Below are positions 21,885 through 30,727 of a stretch of 38,535 nt of DNA, one piece after another; the first letter of the stretch is position 1, and every line of letters starts with the position of its first letter. A program made the position numbers and the translations under genes. The DNA is taken from IMG/VR virus record IMGVR_UViG_3300048797_000086, positions 1 through 38,535 of that record, one strand, 5' to 3'. The DNA is from a virus. Under the pieces are notes generated by a model. That model did no database searches. It was not told where the DNA came from and saw only the letters and a list, made by a program, of their open reading frames with translations.

Positions 21885-23192
21885 ATGGGAATCCAGAACT
21901 TTCCGGCTGCATTGCAGCCCATCATCCAACAGGGCTTTCTTGAGCGAGAATTTCAGGAAGGCCTTCACGCCCGCCTCGGTTTCCGCGCAATTGCCGATAA
22001 GGAACTATTCGCCGTTGCTGTTGGCGAATCAGTCACCAAAACCCGCCGTGGTCTCAAAGCTCCTAAAACCGCGTTCCGTGATCCTACCACCAACAGCGGC
22101 CTGGATAACGGTATCACCGCATCCGGATGGACTGTTGAACAGTACGTTCTCGCTATCGGCCAGGTTGATGATTCTATCGACTTGAACACCGTCACATCCC
22201 GCGTCGGCATCGCCTCACAGTTTATGCAGAACGCCAAGGTAAACGGTATTCAGGCCGCCACCACGCTCGACATTCTTGCCCGTAACGCCCTCTTTAATGC
22301 CTATCAGGGCGGCAATACCCGCGTAACCACTACTCTCGGCGCTCCGGCCGCAACCATTGCTGTTGATGATATCCGTGGCTTCCAAACCGCCGTAGCCAAC
22401 GGTGTGCAGATTGCCGTTTCAGTAGGCAACACCATGGCTGTTATCGTGGGCGCAACCTCCTACACCCTAACCGGTGTCGTTGCTGATGGTGCCAACGTCT
22501 CCACTGCGCCTAACGGTATTTCCGGCACGCTTACCTTTTCCGGTAATGTCACAGTAGTCAACGGCACTATTGGCATCGCCGTTATATCCGCCGTTGCTCC
22601 CCTGGTCATCAGACCGAACGCCAAGACAGCAACTTCCGATTTGATCGTTACCGACCTGCTCACCATGCAGATGGTGCTCAACGGCGTTGCACAGCTCCGC
22701 TCCAACAACGTCCCCGACCATGCTGGCGCCTACAACTGCTATCTGGACGATTTCATGTTGCTGGAACTGTTCCAGGATGGTGACTTCAAACTGCTCTATC
22801 GTGGCGCTTACGGTTCTTCCGAATACAAAAACGGGCAGATATTCGAACTACTCGGCGCGCGTTTCATCCCGGTCAATACCACTTACCAACAGAAGCTTGG
22901 CGCCGTGCCTATCCGCCGTGCTCTGCTTTGCGGACAAGGCGCACTCATAGAGGGCGAATTTGAGGCAACCGGTTACACTGAGGTAACCCCCGGCGATTCC
23001 CTGATTAGCGTCATTGACGGGATTGCCATGGTAACCCGTGAACCGCTTGACCGTTTGCAGCAGATCATTGCTCAGTCGTGGTACTACATCGGCGGATTTG
23101 CCGTACCGACTGACATCACTGCCAATGCCAACGTCATCCCGACAGCCTCAAACAGCTACTTTAAACGGGCCGTTTTGCTCGAAACGGCATAA
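21885..23192 (+). CDS. major capsid protein
   Basis: The 435-residue product follows the scaffold and has the HK97-fold style of long alpha/beta core. It opens MGIQNFPAALQPIIQQGFLE and includes a P-domain-like YNCYLDDFMLLELFQDGDFK. The middle region (about 165-230: AVDDIRGFQTAVANGVQIAV and TLTFSGNVTVVNGTIGIAV) is rich in Val, Thr and Gly. It may form an inserted Ig-like domain exposed on the capsid surface. The AAAGGAG ribosome site selects the ATG at 21885. It is probably one of the most abundant products, and a hairpin follows its stop. Confidence 0.85.
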   Translation: MGIQNFPAALQPIIQQGFLEREFQEGLHARLGFRAIADKELFAVAVGESVTKTRRGLKAPKTAFRDPTTNSGLDNGITASGWTVEQYVLAIGQVDDSIDLNTVTSRVGIASQFMQNAKVNGIQAATTLDILARNALFNAYQGGNTRVTTTLGAPAATIAVDDIRGFQTAVANGVQIAVSVGNTMAVIVGATSYTLTGVVADGANVSTAPNGISGTLTFSGNVTVVNGTIGIAVISAVAPLVIRPNAKTATSDLIVTDLLTMQMVLNGVAQLRSNNVPDHAGAYNCYLDDFMLLELFQDGDFKLLYRGAYGSSEYKNGQIFELLGARFIPVNTTYQQKLGAVPIRRALLCGQGALIEGEFEATGYTEVTPGDSLISVIDGIAMVTREPLDRLQQIIAQSWYYIGGFAVPTDITANANVIPTASNSYFKRAVLLETA

Positions 23193-23204
23193 CTAACAAC
23201 GTGG

Positions 23205-23227
23205 GAGGCGGTGGGTAATGCCGCCTC
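23205..23227 (+). terminator. hairpin after the capsid gene
   Basis: GAGGCGG and CCGCCTC pair as a 7-bp perfect stem with a 9-base loop that contains an ATG. There is no T tract, so it may reduce readthrough or stabilise the capsid message and so lower expression of the next genes. The hairpin would also hide the upstream start at 23218. Confidence 0.4.
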
Positions 23228-23247
23228 TCACAGTGAGGATAAATCAT

Positions 23248-23613
23248 ATGGCAGCTCCAAGTTATGTGGATTTGAAGGGTAAGGTTAAAGAATTCCAGGT
23301 AGCGGAATCAGCTTTGAAAGCGGAAATAGAAAGATTGACGGGCGAACTTGCTGGTAAAGCGGAAGGCAGCGACGAGGCTAAACGGGATGCTGAGGCTAAA
23401 GCAAAAGCTGAGGCGGAAACGGCCGAACTGCAAAAACAAATCGAAGATTTAACCGCTCAAATAAGCACCATGTCCGGCAGCGACGAGGCTAAGGTGATTC
23501 TCTCCAGGCCTTACGCGTTTTATGATGATGAGGATGTCTTGCATCAATGGCAGGCAGGCGAAGTTACCGATGAAGATCACATCAATACTCTTCGAGATCG
23601 TGGAGTAATCTGA
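23248..23613 (+). CDS. hypothetical head-region protein with coiled coil, 121 aa
   Basis: From ATG 23248, with a GTGAGGA ribosome site, the product has an N-terminal coiled coil (KVKEFQVAESALKAEIERLT and AETAELQKQIEDLTAQIS). A short C-terminal globular part follows (RPYAFYDDEDVLHQWQAGEV). The pattern is typical of a small neck or capsid accessory protein. An alternative start at 23218 lies within the hairpin. It overlaps the next gene by one base. Confidence 0.6.
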   Translation: MAAPSYVDLKGKVKEFQVAESALKAEIERLTGELAGKAEGSDEAKRDAEAKAKAEAETAELQKQIEDLTAQISTMSGSDEAKVILSRPYAFYDDEDVLHQWQAGEVTDEDHINTLRDRGVI

Positions 23614-23987
23614 TGGCTTTATCCAGTGCTCAAAAAACCGAAGTGCGCAGGCATTGCGGTTATCCGTTGTTCGGTAACCAGCCGACGGCTACCTTCGGCT
23701 ACCGGTATTTCACCCAGTACGGCACGCTGGAATACCGGATGACGAACATGAGCACAGATGAAGAAGCGGTCGTAGTTTCATACCTGGCCAACCTGACGAT
23801 TTTAGAAGCCGCTATCCCGTTGGCCTCAGCAAATCTCGACACTGATCGAGCTGCAGTATGGTTTCATAACAAGAACGAACTTCAGGACCGCGACAGGTTA
23901 TATGGCATGTGGTGCAAGAAACTACTTAGTTTTTTCGGCATACCTCCCGGCCCTGGCGCACGAACCGGCATATCGTGGGTAGTTTGA
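23613..23987 (+). CDS. head-tail connector-type protein, 124 aa
   Basis: The 124-residue helical protein begins MALSSAQKTEVRRHCGYPLF and resembles the gp6/gp15-type adaptors that sit below the portal. It has a helical core (EEAVVVSYLANLTILEAAIP) and a C-terminal CKKLLSFFGIPPGPGARTG. The place right after the capsid supports this. It is translated with the previous gene through a TGATG overlap. Confidence 0.6.
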   Translation: MALSSAQKTEVRRHCGYPLFGNQPTATFGYRYFTQYGTLEYRMTNMSTDEEAVVVSYLANLTILEAAIPLASANLDTDRAAVWFHNKNELQDRDRLYGMWCKKLLSFFGIPPGPGARTGISWVV

Positions 23988-23988
23988 T

Positions 23989-24624
23989 ATGGACGGAGCA
24001 ACCTTACAGCAGAAGATTTACAGCGGCTACGGCATGTCAGCCCAGCGTATCGGCAAAACAGCGCTTCAATACCGCCCAGTTTCCGCAATGGCACCTATCA
24101 ACACCGTAATCGGTACTTTACCTGTTTCATTCACACAGAATCTTGAATATTCAAAGTTCAACACTTATGCAAACGCGACCTGGACCTCACTGCACGACGG
24201 CTCTTTGACACTACCAGGCGATTATCTTGTTACCGAAGACGGCACCTGGTTCATAGCAGCACAGCAACCGATCCTGCCAATCCTGACCGTGGGATGCAAC
24301 CGGGTAATCAATGTACTCAGGGTTACGCAGCCGGAAGGTTTTGGAGTGGTGGGTTACAGCGGAGATACACCGGCAACCGAAACGGCGATCATGGCAGGTT
24401 GGCCAGCATCGATCCTGCAGGGGACAAAGGGTGAGAAAAACCCAGCTCAGCTTCCTGGAGATGAAAGAACACCCTGGCTGGTCATTCTGGTACCTGAATT
24501 CGTGGGGATCGTTATCAGAAACGGCGACATCATCACCGACGATATCGGGAACCGGTACGTTGTGAGTTCACCGGAACTCTCTGATTTAGGCTGGCGCATA
24601 ACCGCCGCACTTCAGGTGGCGTGA
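23989..24624 (+). CDS. conserved phage neck or head-completion protein, 211 aa
   Basis: The protein is largely beta-type (TEDGTWFIAAQQPILPILTV, VVGYSGDTPATETAIMAGWP) without a recognisable catalytic motif. It starts one base after the previous stop. Position and composition match a head-completion or neck protein of myoviruses. I cannot assign it to a named family with confidence. Confidence 0.55.
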   Translation: MDGATLQQKIYSGYGMSAQRIGKTALQYRPVSAMAPINTVIGTLPVSFTQNLEYSKFNTYANATWTSLHDGSLTLPGDYLVTEDGTWFIAAQQPILPILTVGCNRVINVLRVTQPEGFGVVGYSGDTPATETAIMAGWPASILQGTKGEKNPAQLPGDERTPWLVILVPEFVGIVIRNGDIITDDIGNRYVVSSPELSDLGWRITAALQVA

Positions 24625-24625
24625 C

Positions 24626-25423
24626 ATGGCAGATATCGACGACGTACTGACAACGCTGGGCGGCCTGATTGCAACTGCTCTCTACCCAAACGGCACAACC
24701 CACGCATCAGCGGTGACCGCGCAAGTAAAGATCTATCCCGGGTGGCCGGTACCGAATGTACTGGATGCAGATCTGGCAGCCGGTAATGCTCATGTGTCGA
24801 TCTTCCCGAGACCTGAAGAGCGCAACACGACCCGTCATGCTCCTGAATATCAGCAAGCCGTAATCACCCCGGCCACATTGACGGTACTGGCATTGGGAAA
24901 CACGGTCACGATCGGCGGGATCGTTTCAGTACCGCAGGCGGTCATGGTGGTGACCAACTTCGGGAAACAGTCTTACAGTTATTTTGTTCTGCAGGCTGAT
25001 ACGCTGGACAGCATTGCAACCGCGCTCGCTGCATTGATACCCGACGCAACCGCAATCGGCGCGGTGATCACCATCCCAGGTGTTTATGACATCCGCGCTC
25101 AGATCATAACTTCGGGTACCGCGATCAAGGAAGTCCGCCGGCAGGAACGGTTGGTCCAAATGGTGATATGGGCTCCAACTCCGGCTTTAAGAACTGCGAT
25201 CGCAAGAGTGGTTGACCCGATACTGGCTCAAACGGAACGATTCATACTTCCAGACGGTTCAAACGCCCGGTTGACGTACAAGAGCAGTCCAATCAACGAC
25301 ATGCTGCAAAAAGCCACAATTTACCGCCGGGACCTGTTCTACACGGTTGAATACGCCACCACAGTACAGGGCACATTTTATACAGTAGGCAATACCGAAA
25401 TTACTCTAAATCCAGCTCACTAG
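24626..25423 (+). CDS. tail-neck protein upstream of the sheath, 265 aa
   Basis: The product has an N-terminal helical part (IDDVLTTLGGLIATALYPNG), a small beta domain in the middle (TLTVLALGNTVTIGGIVSVP), and a C-terminal alpha/beta part (AQIITSGTAIKEVRRQERLV and ILPDGSNARLTYKSSP). This looks like a tail terminator or tail-completion protein fold with an insertion of about 70 residues. It begins directly after the upstream stop and lies before the sheath gene. Confidence 0.5.
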   Translation: MADIDDVLTTLGGLIATALYPNGTTHASAVTAQVKIYPGWPVPNVLDADLAAGNAHVSIFPRPEERNTTRHAPEYQQAVITPATLTVLALGNTVTIGGIVSVPQAVMVVTNFGKQSYSYFVLQADTLDSIATALAALIPDATAIGAVITIPGVYDIRAQIITSGTAIKEVRRQERLVQMVIWAPTPALRTAIARVVDPILAQTERFILPDGSNARLTYKSSPINDMLQKATIYRRDLFYTVEYATTVQGTFYTVGNTEITLNPAH

Positions 25424-25431
25424 GAGCCTCT

Positions 25432-25563
25432 ATGATCCTGATCGTAAAAGAACCGTTCAAAGGTTACAGCAAGGGCGACAAAATCACCGACCCTGACCGA
25501 ATCACAGTAATTCTTGAATCTGACAACAGCGGCCACGTAATCAAGTCCGCGCGGGAGGAATAA
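25432..25563 (+). CDS. small hypothetical protein before the sheath, 43 aa
   Basis: An AGGAGCC ribosome site precedes the ATG at 25432. The compact product, MILIVKEPFKGYSKGDKITD then PDRITVILESDN, resembles the short beta-rich proteins found in front of tail sheath genes in Mu-like phages, where they are unknown. It ends 1 base before the sheath ATG. Confidence 0.5.
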   Translation: MILIVKEPFKGYSKGDKITDPDRITVILESDNSGHVIKSAREE

Positions 25564-25564
25564 C

Positions 25565-27097
25565 ATGATTATCAAAGGCGGAAACATCAATACATCTGCC
25601 ATCAACGTCCCCGGTGGCTATGTCCAGGTGATTGCACCACCTCCCGCTCTCCAGGGCGCACCGTCGAACATTATCGGCATCGTCGGCACCGCGCAGTGGG
25701 GCCCCGTAAACTCACCATTCATTATCGGTGATTACAACGGGTTCCTCAGTACATTCGGTCCTCTTACCGCCGGAGCCAACGACCTCGGCACACAGCTCTG
25801 GCTTGCAATGCTGCAGGGCGCGAACAACTTCCGTATGGTCCGCGTCACTGACGGCACCGACATGGCGGCCACCTTGGACTTGTTGGACACGGCAGTCTCT
25901 CCGGCAATTGGCGCGATACTGACATCGATATACACCGGGACGTATGGCAACAACCTGAAAGCATCCATCTCCGCCGGCACGATTACCGGCACCTACAACG
26001 TAACTATTTCGATGCCAAACGGCACACCCGAGCAGTTCACCAACATCGGCGGAGTCGGCGCCACGTTTTGGGCCAACCTTGTTGCAGCAGTGAACAATGG
26101 ACAGAGCGGCATCCGTGGACCTTCGCTCCAGGCAATTGCCAGCATCGGCGGCGGTATCGCAGCTCCGGATGTAGTGACCACCTACACTGCATCTGCAGGC
26201 ACCGACGGCAACACAACGATTACCAATACCGTGCTTGTCGGTACAGACGGCACATCTCGTACCGGTATGTATGCCCTTCGCAATACCGGTTGTGCGGTTG
26301 CCTTTCTTGCAGGAAATACCTCCGTCACTTCGTGGCCACTGGAAATTGCCCTGGCAAACGCCGAAGGATGGGAGGCAATTCTTGTTGGTCCTTCCGGACA
26401 GAGCATTGCGGCTGCCATTACTGCAAAGGCGACCGCAGCAGTAGACGATACCAGCTTCAAGGTGCTCATGGGCGACTGGGCGTACTTCCTGGATTCCGTC
26501 AACGGCCAGACGCGGCTTGTGTCTCCTCAGGGAATCTCCGCAGGGATCCGCGCTGTTCTCTCTCCGGAACAATCGGTGCTTAACAAGCAGGTGTACGGCA
26601 TCATTGCCACCCAGAAGACCAGCGTTAATCAGGTTTACAGCTACGCTGACCTGTCCGCTCTTGCCACTGCCCGTATCGATGTAATCAGCTCGCCTTCCCC
26701 TGGTGGCGCCTACTTCTCGCACTTGCTCGGTATCAATGGCAGTTCCAACGTGGTGATGATGGGCGACGAGTACACCACACTGACAAACTACCTGTCAAAG
26801 TCGGTAAATAGCCAGATCGGCATATTTGTTGGCCAACTGCAGACTCCCGGCGAGCAGCGCACAGCTCAGGACTTTATCGAGGACTGGTTGCAGACTTTGA
26901 TGCCGAAAGAGCAGGGCGGGACCTTTGAAATGATTCAGGGGTTTGACGTCCAGCTCAACGCATCGAACAACCCACAGAACACCGTCGAGCTTGGGTTCCA
27001 GATCGCCAACGTCAGCATTCAGTATTTCGGCACCGTCCGCTATTTCATCGTCAACCTGGTAGGCGGCTCGTCTGTGAAGACGACCGTCATACAGTAA
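25565..27097 (+). CDS. contractile tail sheath protein
   Basis: The 510-residue product begins MIIKGGNINTSAINVPGGYV, with a classic sheath opening (APSNIIGIVGTAQWGPVNSP and YNGFLSTFGPL). Its Gly/Thr/Ala-rich middle, and C-terminal ARIDVISSPSPG and AQDFIEDWLQTLMPKEQGGT segments, are characteristic of phage Mu gpL and P2 FI relatives. Sheath subunits polymerise around the tail tube and contract on infection. Its presence fixes the virus as a myovirus. A GGGAGGAATAAC ribosome site precedes the ATG. Confidence 0.88.
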   Translation: MIIKGGNINTSAINVPGGYVQVIAPPPALQGAPSNIIGIVGTAQWGPVNSPFIIGDYNGFLSTFGPLTAGANDLGTQLWLAMLQGANNFRMVRVTDGTDMAATLDLLDTAVSPAIGAILTSIYTGTYGNNLKASISAGTITGTYNVTISMPNGTPEQFTNIGGVGATFWANLVAAVNNGQSGIRGPSLQAIASIGGGIAAPDVVTTYTASAGTDGNTTITNTVLVGTDGTSRTGMYALRNTGCAVAFLAGNTSVTSWPLEIALANAEGWEAILVGPSGQSIAAAITAKATAAVDDTSFKVLMGDWAYFLDSVNGQTRLVSPQGISAGIRAVLSPEQSVLNKQVYGIIATQKTSVNQVYSYADLSALATARIDVISSPSPGGAYFSHLLGINGSSNVVMMGDEYTTLTNYLSKSVNSQIGIFVGQLQTPGEQRTAQDFIEDWLQTLMPKEQGGTFEMIQGFDVQLNASNNPQNTVELGFQIANVSIQYFGTVRYFIVNLVGGSSVKTTVIQ

Positions 27098-27109
27098 AGG
27101 AGTTATGCC

Positions 27110-27535
27110 ATGCCATTAAACGGCTATTCAGTTGGTAAGGATGTCGTCCTTACCGTCAACACCCCGAACGGCGTATTGCGGTTGAATATCACCAATTTTG
27201 ACGCCAAACCGGTTTACACGGATCTCAAGTCAATGCCGCTGGGATCGCCACCTAAGCACATGAGCATCCCTACCGGCTGGAAAGGCACGATGAAGCTTGA
27301 TCGTGAGGATTCCACCGTGGATGACTACGCGGCCCAGGTCGAGGCTGCCTACTGGGCCGGTCAAAACATCGTAACCGGGTCGATCACTGAAACGATCAGC
27401 GAAGTGAACGGCGCTACCAGTCGTTACCGCTATACCAATGTCAATCTGAAGATCACCGACCCCGGCGCATGGGCGGGGGAAAAGCTTGTCGACCAGTCTC
27501 TTGAATTCGAAGCATCGCGGAGACTGAAACTATGA
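27110..27535 (+). CDS. tail tube protein
   Basis: The 141-residue beta-rich protein (MPLNGYSVGKDVVLTVNTPN, MSIPTGWKGTMKLDREDSTV) sits directly after the sheath, the invariant place of the tube gene in myoviruses. The SRYRYTNVNLKITDPGAWAG end resembles Mu gpM and XkdM. Rings of six form the rigid inner tube for DNA. An AAGGAG ribosome site precedes it, and it overlaps the chaperone gene by 4 bases. Confidence 0.8.
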   Translation: MPLNGYSVGKDVVLTVNTPNGVLRLNITNFDAKPVYTDLKSMPLGSPPKHMSIPTGWKGTMKLDREDSTVDDYAAQVEAAYWAGQNIVTGSITETISEVNGATSRYRYTNVNLKITDPGAWAGEKLVDQSLEFEASRRLKL

Positions 27536-27918
27536 GCGCAAAGTTAAAGGCAGCGGGGCCCTCAAAGGCCCCTTCGCCATCGGAACAGGCAGTGAGGGCC
27601 GGAAGGCCTGAATTCTCCGCTACTGATGCCCTGGGACGGCTGATCGTACTCCGCAAGCCGACCACCTGGGAGAAGTTCGAACTTCCCCGGATTCTCGGTG
27701 CCAGTTCCATCAACCCCGGTTGGATATTCCAGGCCCAGATGATCCTCCACATCAAGCAGATCGGCGAGGACACGGACGTGTTCTTCACCACCGAAAGAGA
27801 ACTGAAGGCCATCGTAGAATCTCTTGGCGACGAGGGCATGGAAACGGTGGAAATGCTGTTCATTGAACACTTCATGAAGAGTGGCGAGGATGCGAAGGAC
27901 GAGATAAAAAACTGGTAG
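27532..27918 (+). CDS. tail assembly chaperone, G form
   Basis: The 128-residue product lies between tube and tape measure, where tail assembly chaperones are found. It has a variable N-terminus and a core GRLIVLRKPTTWEKFELPRI followed by QMILHIKQIGED and a helix VEMLFIEHFMKSGEDAKDEI. A canonical slippery heptamer lies 6 bases before the TAG stop, so part of translation should continue in the -1 frame to make a longer GT form of about 184 residues. Confidence 0.8.
   Translation: MSAKLKAAGPSKAPSPSEQAVRAGRPEFSATDALGRLIVLRKPTTWEKFELPRILGASSINPGWIFQAQMILHIKQIGEDTDVFFTTERELKAIVESLGDEGMETVEMLFIEHFMKSGEDAKDEIKNW
27906..27912 (+). promoter_or_regulatory. programmed -1 ribosomal frameshift site A_AAA_AAC
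   Basis: The heptamer sits in phase with the zero frame (ATA AAA AAC) just before the TGG TAG end of the G frame. A hairpin-forming sequence follows at 27925-27951 (CCAGCC / GGCTGG), and CTGG at 27912-27915 could pair with CCAG at 27925-27928, so a stimulatory structure is plausible. Confidence 0.85.
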
Positions 27919-28085
27919 GAGACCCCAGCCTTCGCGAAAGTCTCTGGCTGGTGAAGAATGGGGTTAACTGGGATGTAGCATTCGGAGTTGAGGACACGCT
28001 CCGCACGGCAATATCAATCATATTCAGCGAAATGGAAGGCCGCAAGTTCAACTTCAACACTATGCGGCTGGAAGATCCGGCGTAA
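27912..28085 (+). CDS. tail assembly chaperone T domain, made by -1 frameshift
   Basis: This 57-codon open frame has no start codon of its own that makes sense. In the -1 frame right after the slip site it reads LVGDPSLRESLWLVKNGVNW, then DVAFGVEDTLRTAISIIFSE, and ends MRLEDPA. These are typical for the T part of phage tail chaperones that bind the tape measure. The two forms are normally made at a fixed ratio and bracket tape measure assembly. It begins 6 bases before the G stop, so it would be missed by ordinary gene callers. Confidence 0.8.
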   Translation: MVGDPSLRESLWLVKNGVNWDVAFGVEDTLRTAISIIFSEMEGRKFNFNTMRLEDPA

Positions 28086-28121
28086 GCAAGCGGCGTAAGC
28101 AAGCAGACAGGAGCTTTTCTA

Positions 28122-28436
28122 ATGCCAGAATCAAATGCAGTAATTTGGGCCGTAGCCGTAGCCCTGATCGTGGGGATGCTGGCGACCATCGGATACCTGA
28201 TAGATAAAGGCTTTTATGGCTTAAAGGCTGATCTGAAAGCGGAAATGGCAAAGTTATGGGAAAAGCTGGACAGCCATCAATCACTTGCTAATACCAATGC
28301 CGCGAACATGCTTGAGCATAAGGGTGCGGATGCCGAAAGGCAGCTGGCGTGCGCAGAACGGCATAAACGGCTTGATCTCCAGCTAGCGCATCTACAGAGG
28401 CGTAGAACCGGCGAAAGTAACGAGGGTTCGGAATAG
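28122..28436 (+). CDS. membrane-anchored coiled-coil protein, 104 aa
   Basis: A transmembrane segment (AVIWAVAVALIVGMLATIGYL, residues 6-26) is followed by a long charged coiled coil (KADLKAEMAKLWEKLDSHQS, then RHKRLDLQLAHLQRR). This topology matches inner-membrane spanins (Rz-like) and XhlA-type holin helpers, but neither is certain. Its place inside the tail operon is odd for a lysis gene. A CAGGAG ribosome site precedes the ATG, and an 11-bp repeat (CGTAAGCAAGC) occurs twice just upstream. Confidence 0.55.
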   Translation: MPESNAVIWAVAVALIVGMLATIGYLIDKGFYGLKADLKAEMAKLWEKLDSHQSLANTNAANMLEHKGADAERQLACAERHKRLDLQLAHLQRRRTGESNEGSE

Positions 28437-28928
28437 ATGGAATTTTCCAGCATGGCACATTTTGCAGACCACCTCCTGACCGCAGCCGTCAAGGAAGTTC
28501 TTGTCCTTCATGAAGGGCTGGAAAAGTGCGCCGCGCTGATTGAGAAGACCGCAAAAGCCGAACTCGGCACCTATCAGCCGCAAACTGGGCCATTTCAGGA
28601 CTGGGCGGAACTGACCGACGCAACAAAGACGGATCGTGTGCAGCAGGGCTACACCGAAAATGATCCACTGCTACGATCCGGCGAACTGCGCGATTCAATC
28701 AGCCACGAAACGGGCGGCCTTGAAGCTGTTATCGGCTCCACAAGTCCGGTTATGGCGATTCAGGAGTTCGGCACCAGCACCATTCCCCCACGCCCCGTAT
28801 TAGGCCCGGCAGCGTTTCGCAACAAAGAGAAGATCCAACGGATTCTCGGGGCTGCTGCACTCTCCGGTCTGTTCTCCGGAACGGCCATTCACCCGTCACT
28901 CGGCTATGATATGGAGGTGGCACCATGA
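28437..28928 (+). CDS. HK97 gp10-like or virion morphogenesis protein, 163 aa
   Basis: The protein has the usual gp10-type end (LLRSGELRDSISHETGG, then MAIQEFGTSTIPPRPVLGPA) and a helical start. Such proteins act at the head-tail joint or tail end. Its location after the tail chaperone rather than beside the head genes is slightly out of order for the family. The gene starts right after the upstream stop and overlaps the tape measure gene by 4 bases. Confidence 0.65.
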   Translation: MEFSSMAHFADHLLTAAVKEVLVLHEGLEKCAALIEKTAKAELGTYQPQTGPFQDWAELTDATKTDRVQQGYTENDPLLRSGELRDSISHETGGLEAVIGSTSPVMAIQEFGTSTIPPRPVLGPAAFRNKEKIQRILGAAALSGLFSGTAIHPSLGYDMEVAP

Positions 28929-30727
28929 GTTTAGAAGCATATTCAGTAGCCGTCAGGCTCCGACTCGTCAATGAAGTGAGCTCAGGGCTTACCGCCATAT
29001 CCGGCCATTTCCATAAAGCAGGTCTGGACGCCAAGGAGTTCCAGGCTGAGCTGCACAAAATTAAGATGATGGGTATGGTTGGTTTCGGTATGACGGCAGC
29101 CGGGGCCTTCGGTTTGGCAATGCTGAAAGGTCCGCTTGACGAGGCCAAGAAATACCAGATTGAGCTTGCCAAGTTTGAATCACTCGGTTTCGGTTCGGTT
29201 ATAAACAAGCAAGCCGATATATTCGCGTCTGGGTTAAAGACCATCGGCACAAGCGCGCGCGATAACATGACAATAGTTGGTGACGCTATGGCCGTATTCA
29301 AAGACCTGAACGAAGCCAAGATGGTATCTCCTTTGATGGCAAAAATGAAGTTTGCCAATGAGGTTATTTTCGGAGCAGGCGGAGGCGACCGCGACAAGAA
29401 GTTGATGGACATGATGAAGGTCGCAGAATTCCGAGGCGGCACAAGAAGTCCGGAGGAATTCGCTAAACAGGTCAACTTTGCACAACAGGCGATTGCTGGC
29501 AGCCGTAACAGGGTCGATTCATCGGCCATGCTTCAGGCTCTGAAAACTGGTGGAGTCGGGATATCACGCCGCACCAACGAGTCTTTCTATCTGGGCGCTG
29601 AGCCTCTTATTCAGGAATTCGGAGGGATGAGGTACGGCACGGGAGTTATGAGTCTCTATCAGAACCTTGTGCAGGCCAAAGGGTCTATTACTTCACAGCA
29701 GGAGCTTTACCGGCTGGGATTGCTGGATAAGAAGATGGTCCAGTTCAATAGTCTCGGTATGCTGAAAAAGGCGTTACCGGGGGCGTTTCTAGGATCAAGG
29801 ATACAAGAGGAAGAGGGTGAGCTCGCCCTACTCACCAAGGTGCTTCTTCCGGCGTTTGCAAAGAACGGGATCACATCTGATGAAGATGTAATCCGCGAAA
29901 TCGGGCGAATCGCTGGCAATCGTACCGGCTCTAATCTGCTGGCCCGTACATATCAGCAGCGCGTCAAGCTACAACAGCAGACGGATGCTAACTACCATGC
30001 GGAAAACCTTGATCAGTCGAGCAGCAGGGCATCTGGGATGCTGGCAGGGAAAGAAGCCGACTTAACCGCTAAGTGGGCAACGGCAATGAAGGACTTAGGC
30101 GTTACCATTCTTCCGGCAGCAATAACCGCACTGGAAGGGCTTACCGCTCTGATGAAGGGGGTTGCATACGTTGCAGAGACTTTCCCTCATATTACGCAAG
30201 GGCTTACCGTTTCTTTTGCGGCATTATCGCTGGCTCTCTTGGGCGGCGGGGTATCTCTGGGAGTAACCGCTGGGCTCCGTGGTCTAACGTTGGCCCTTCC
30301 TGGGGTATCAACAGCGCTGAGTGGTGTTATTGCTTCGTTTATCGGTCCTGTCGGTCTGGTCATTGCGATTGCCGCTGTTACTTATGCAATCGGGACTTTA
30401 GCAGCTAAAATGCTGGAGTTTGACAAGATACATAAAGATGAAATCAACGCCAAGGGTCAACACGTGACAACCACCAACAGTATGACCGCTTGGTTGCTTG
30501 ACCACGCCCTCGGGTTAGACACGAAAATGAGGTGGCTTCCAGAAACGGTGTCTGGACCAATGGGCGGCAGGCAACCGGTACAGGTTCACACCCAGATCAA
30601 CCTTGACGGACACAAGATAGCAACCGTCGTAACCAAACATCAAGCACGCGGCATGTCACAGCCTCAGGGCGGCGTGACCTTCGCCGACTCTATGATGTCT
30701 ATGCCTTCCCCGGCGAACCCCTACTAA
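28925..30727 (+). CDS. tail tape measure protein
   Basis: The 600-residue protein has the usual tape measure composition: helical, with an N-terminal domain (ISGHFHKAGLDAKEFQAELH). Several hydrophobic stretches follow about residue 400 (LTVSFAALSLALLGGGVSLG and IASFIGPVGLVIAIAAVTYA), with a Gly-rich end. Its length sets tail length at roughly 1.5 angstrom per residue, giving an expected tail near 90 nm. It overlaps the preceding gene by 4 bases and the following one by 1. The hydrophobic segments probably insert in the host inner membrane during DNA injection. Confidence 0.82.
   Translation: MSLEAYSVAVRLRLVNEVSSGLTAISGHFHKAGLDAKEFQAELHKIKMMGMVGFGMTAAGAFGLAMLKGPLDEAKKYQIELAKFESLGFGSVINKQADIFASGLKTIGTSARDNMTIVGDAMAVFKDLNEAKMVSPLMAKMKFANEVIFGAGGGDRDKKLMDMMKVAEFRGGTRSPEEFAKQVNFAQQAIAGSRNRVDSSAMLQALKTGGVGISRRTNESFYLGAEPLIQEFGGMRYGTGVMSLYQNLVQAKGSITSQQELYRLGLLDKKMVQFNSLGMLKKALPGAFLGSRIQEEEGELALLTKVLLPAFAKNGITSDEDVIREIGRIAGNRTGSNLLARTYQQRVKLQQQTDANYHAENLDQSSSRASGMLAGKEADLTAKWATAMKDLGVTILPAAITALEGLTALMKGVAYVAETFPHITQGLTVSFAALSLALLGGGVSLGVTAGLRGLTLALPGVSTALSGVIASFIGPVGLVIAIAAVTYAIGTLAAKMLEFDKIHKDEINAKGQHVTTTNSMTAWLLDHALGLDTKMRWLPETVSGPMGGRQPVQVHTQINLDGHKIATVVTKHQARGMSQPQGGVTFADSMMSMPSPANPY

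Noticed and set aside
25712-26722. 336-codon minus-strand ORF opposite the tail sheath
   Set aside because: It is a shadow of the GC-rich, Gly/Thr-rich sheath gene, Cys/Arg/Gly-rich with no credible start site.
28273-28290. TCAATCACTTGC resembling the dispersed palindrome
   Set aside because: It is inside a coding sequence, only one arm matches and the spacing is wrong.
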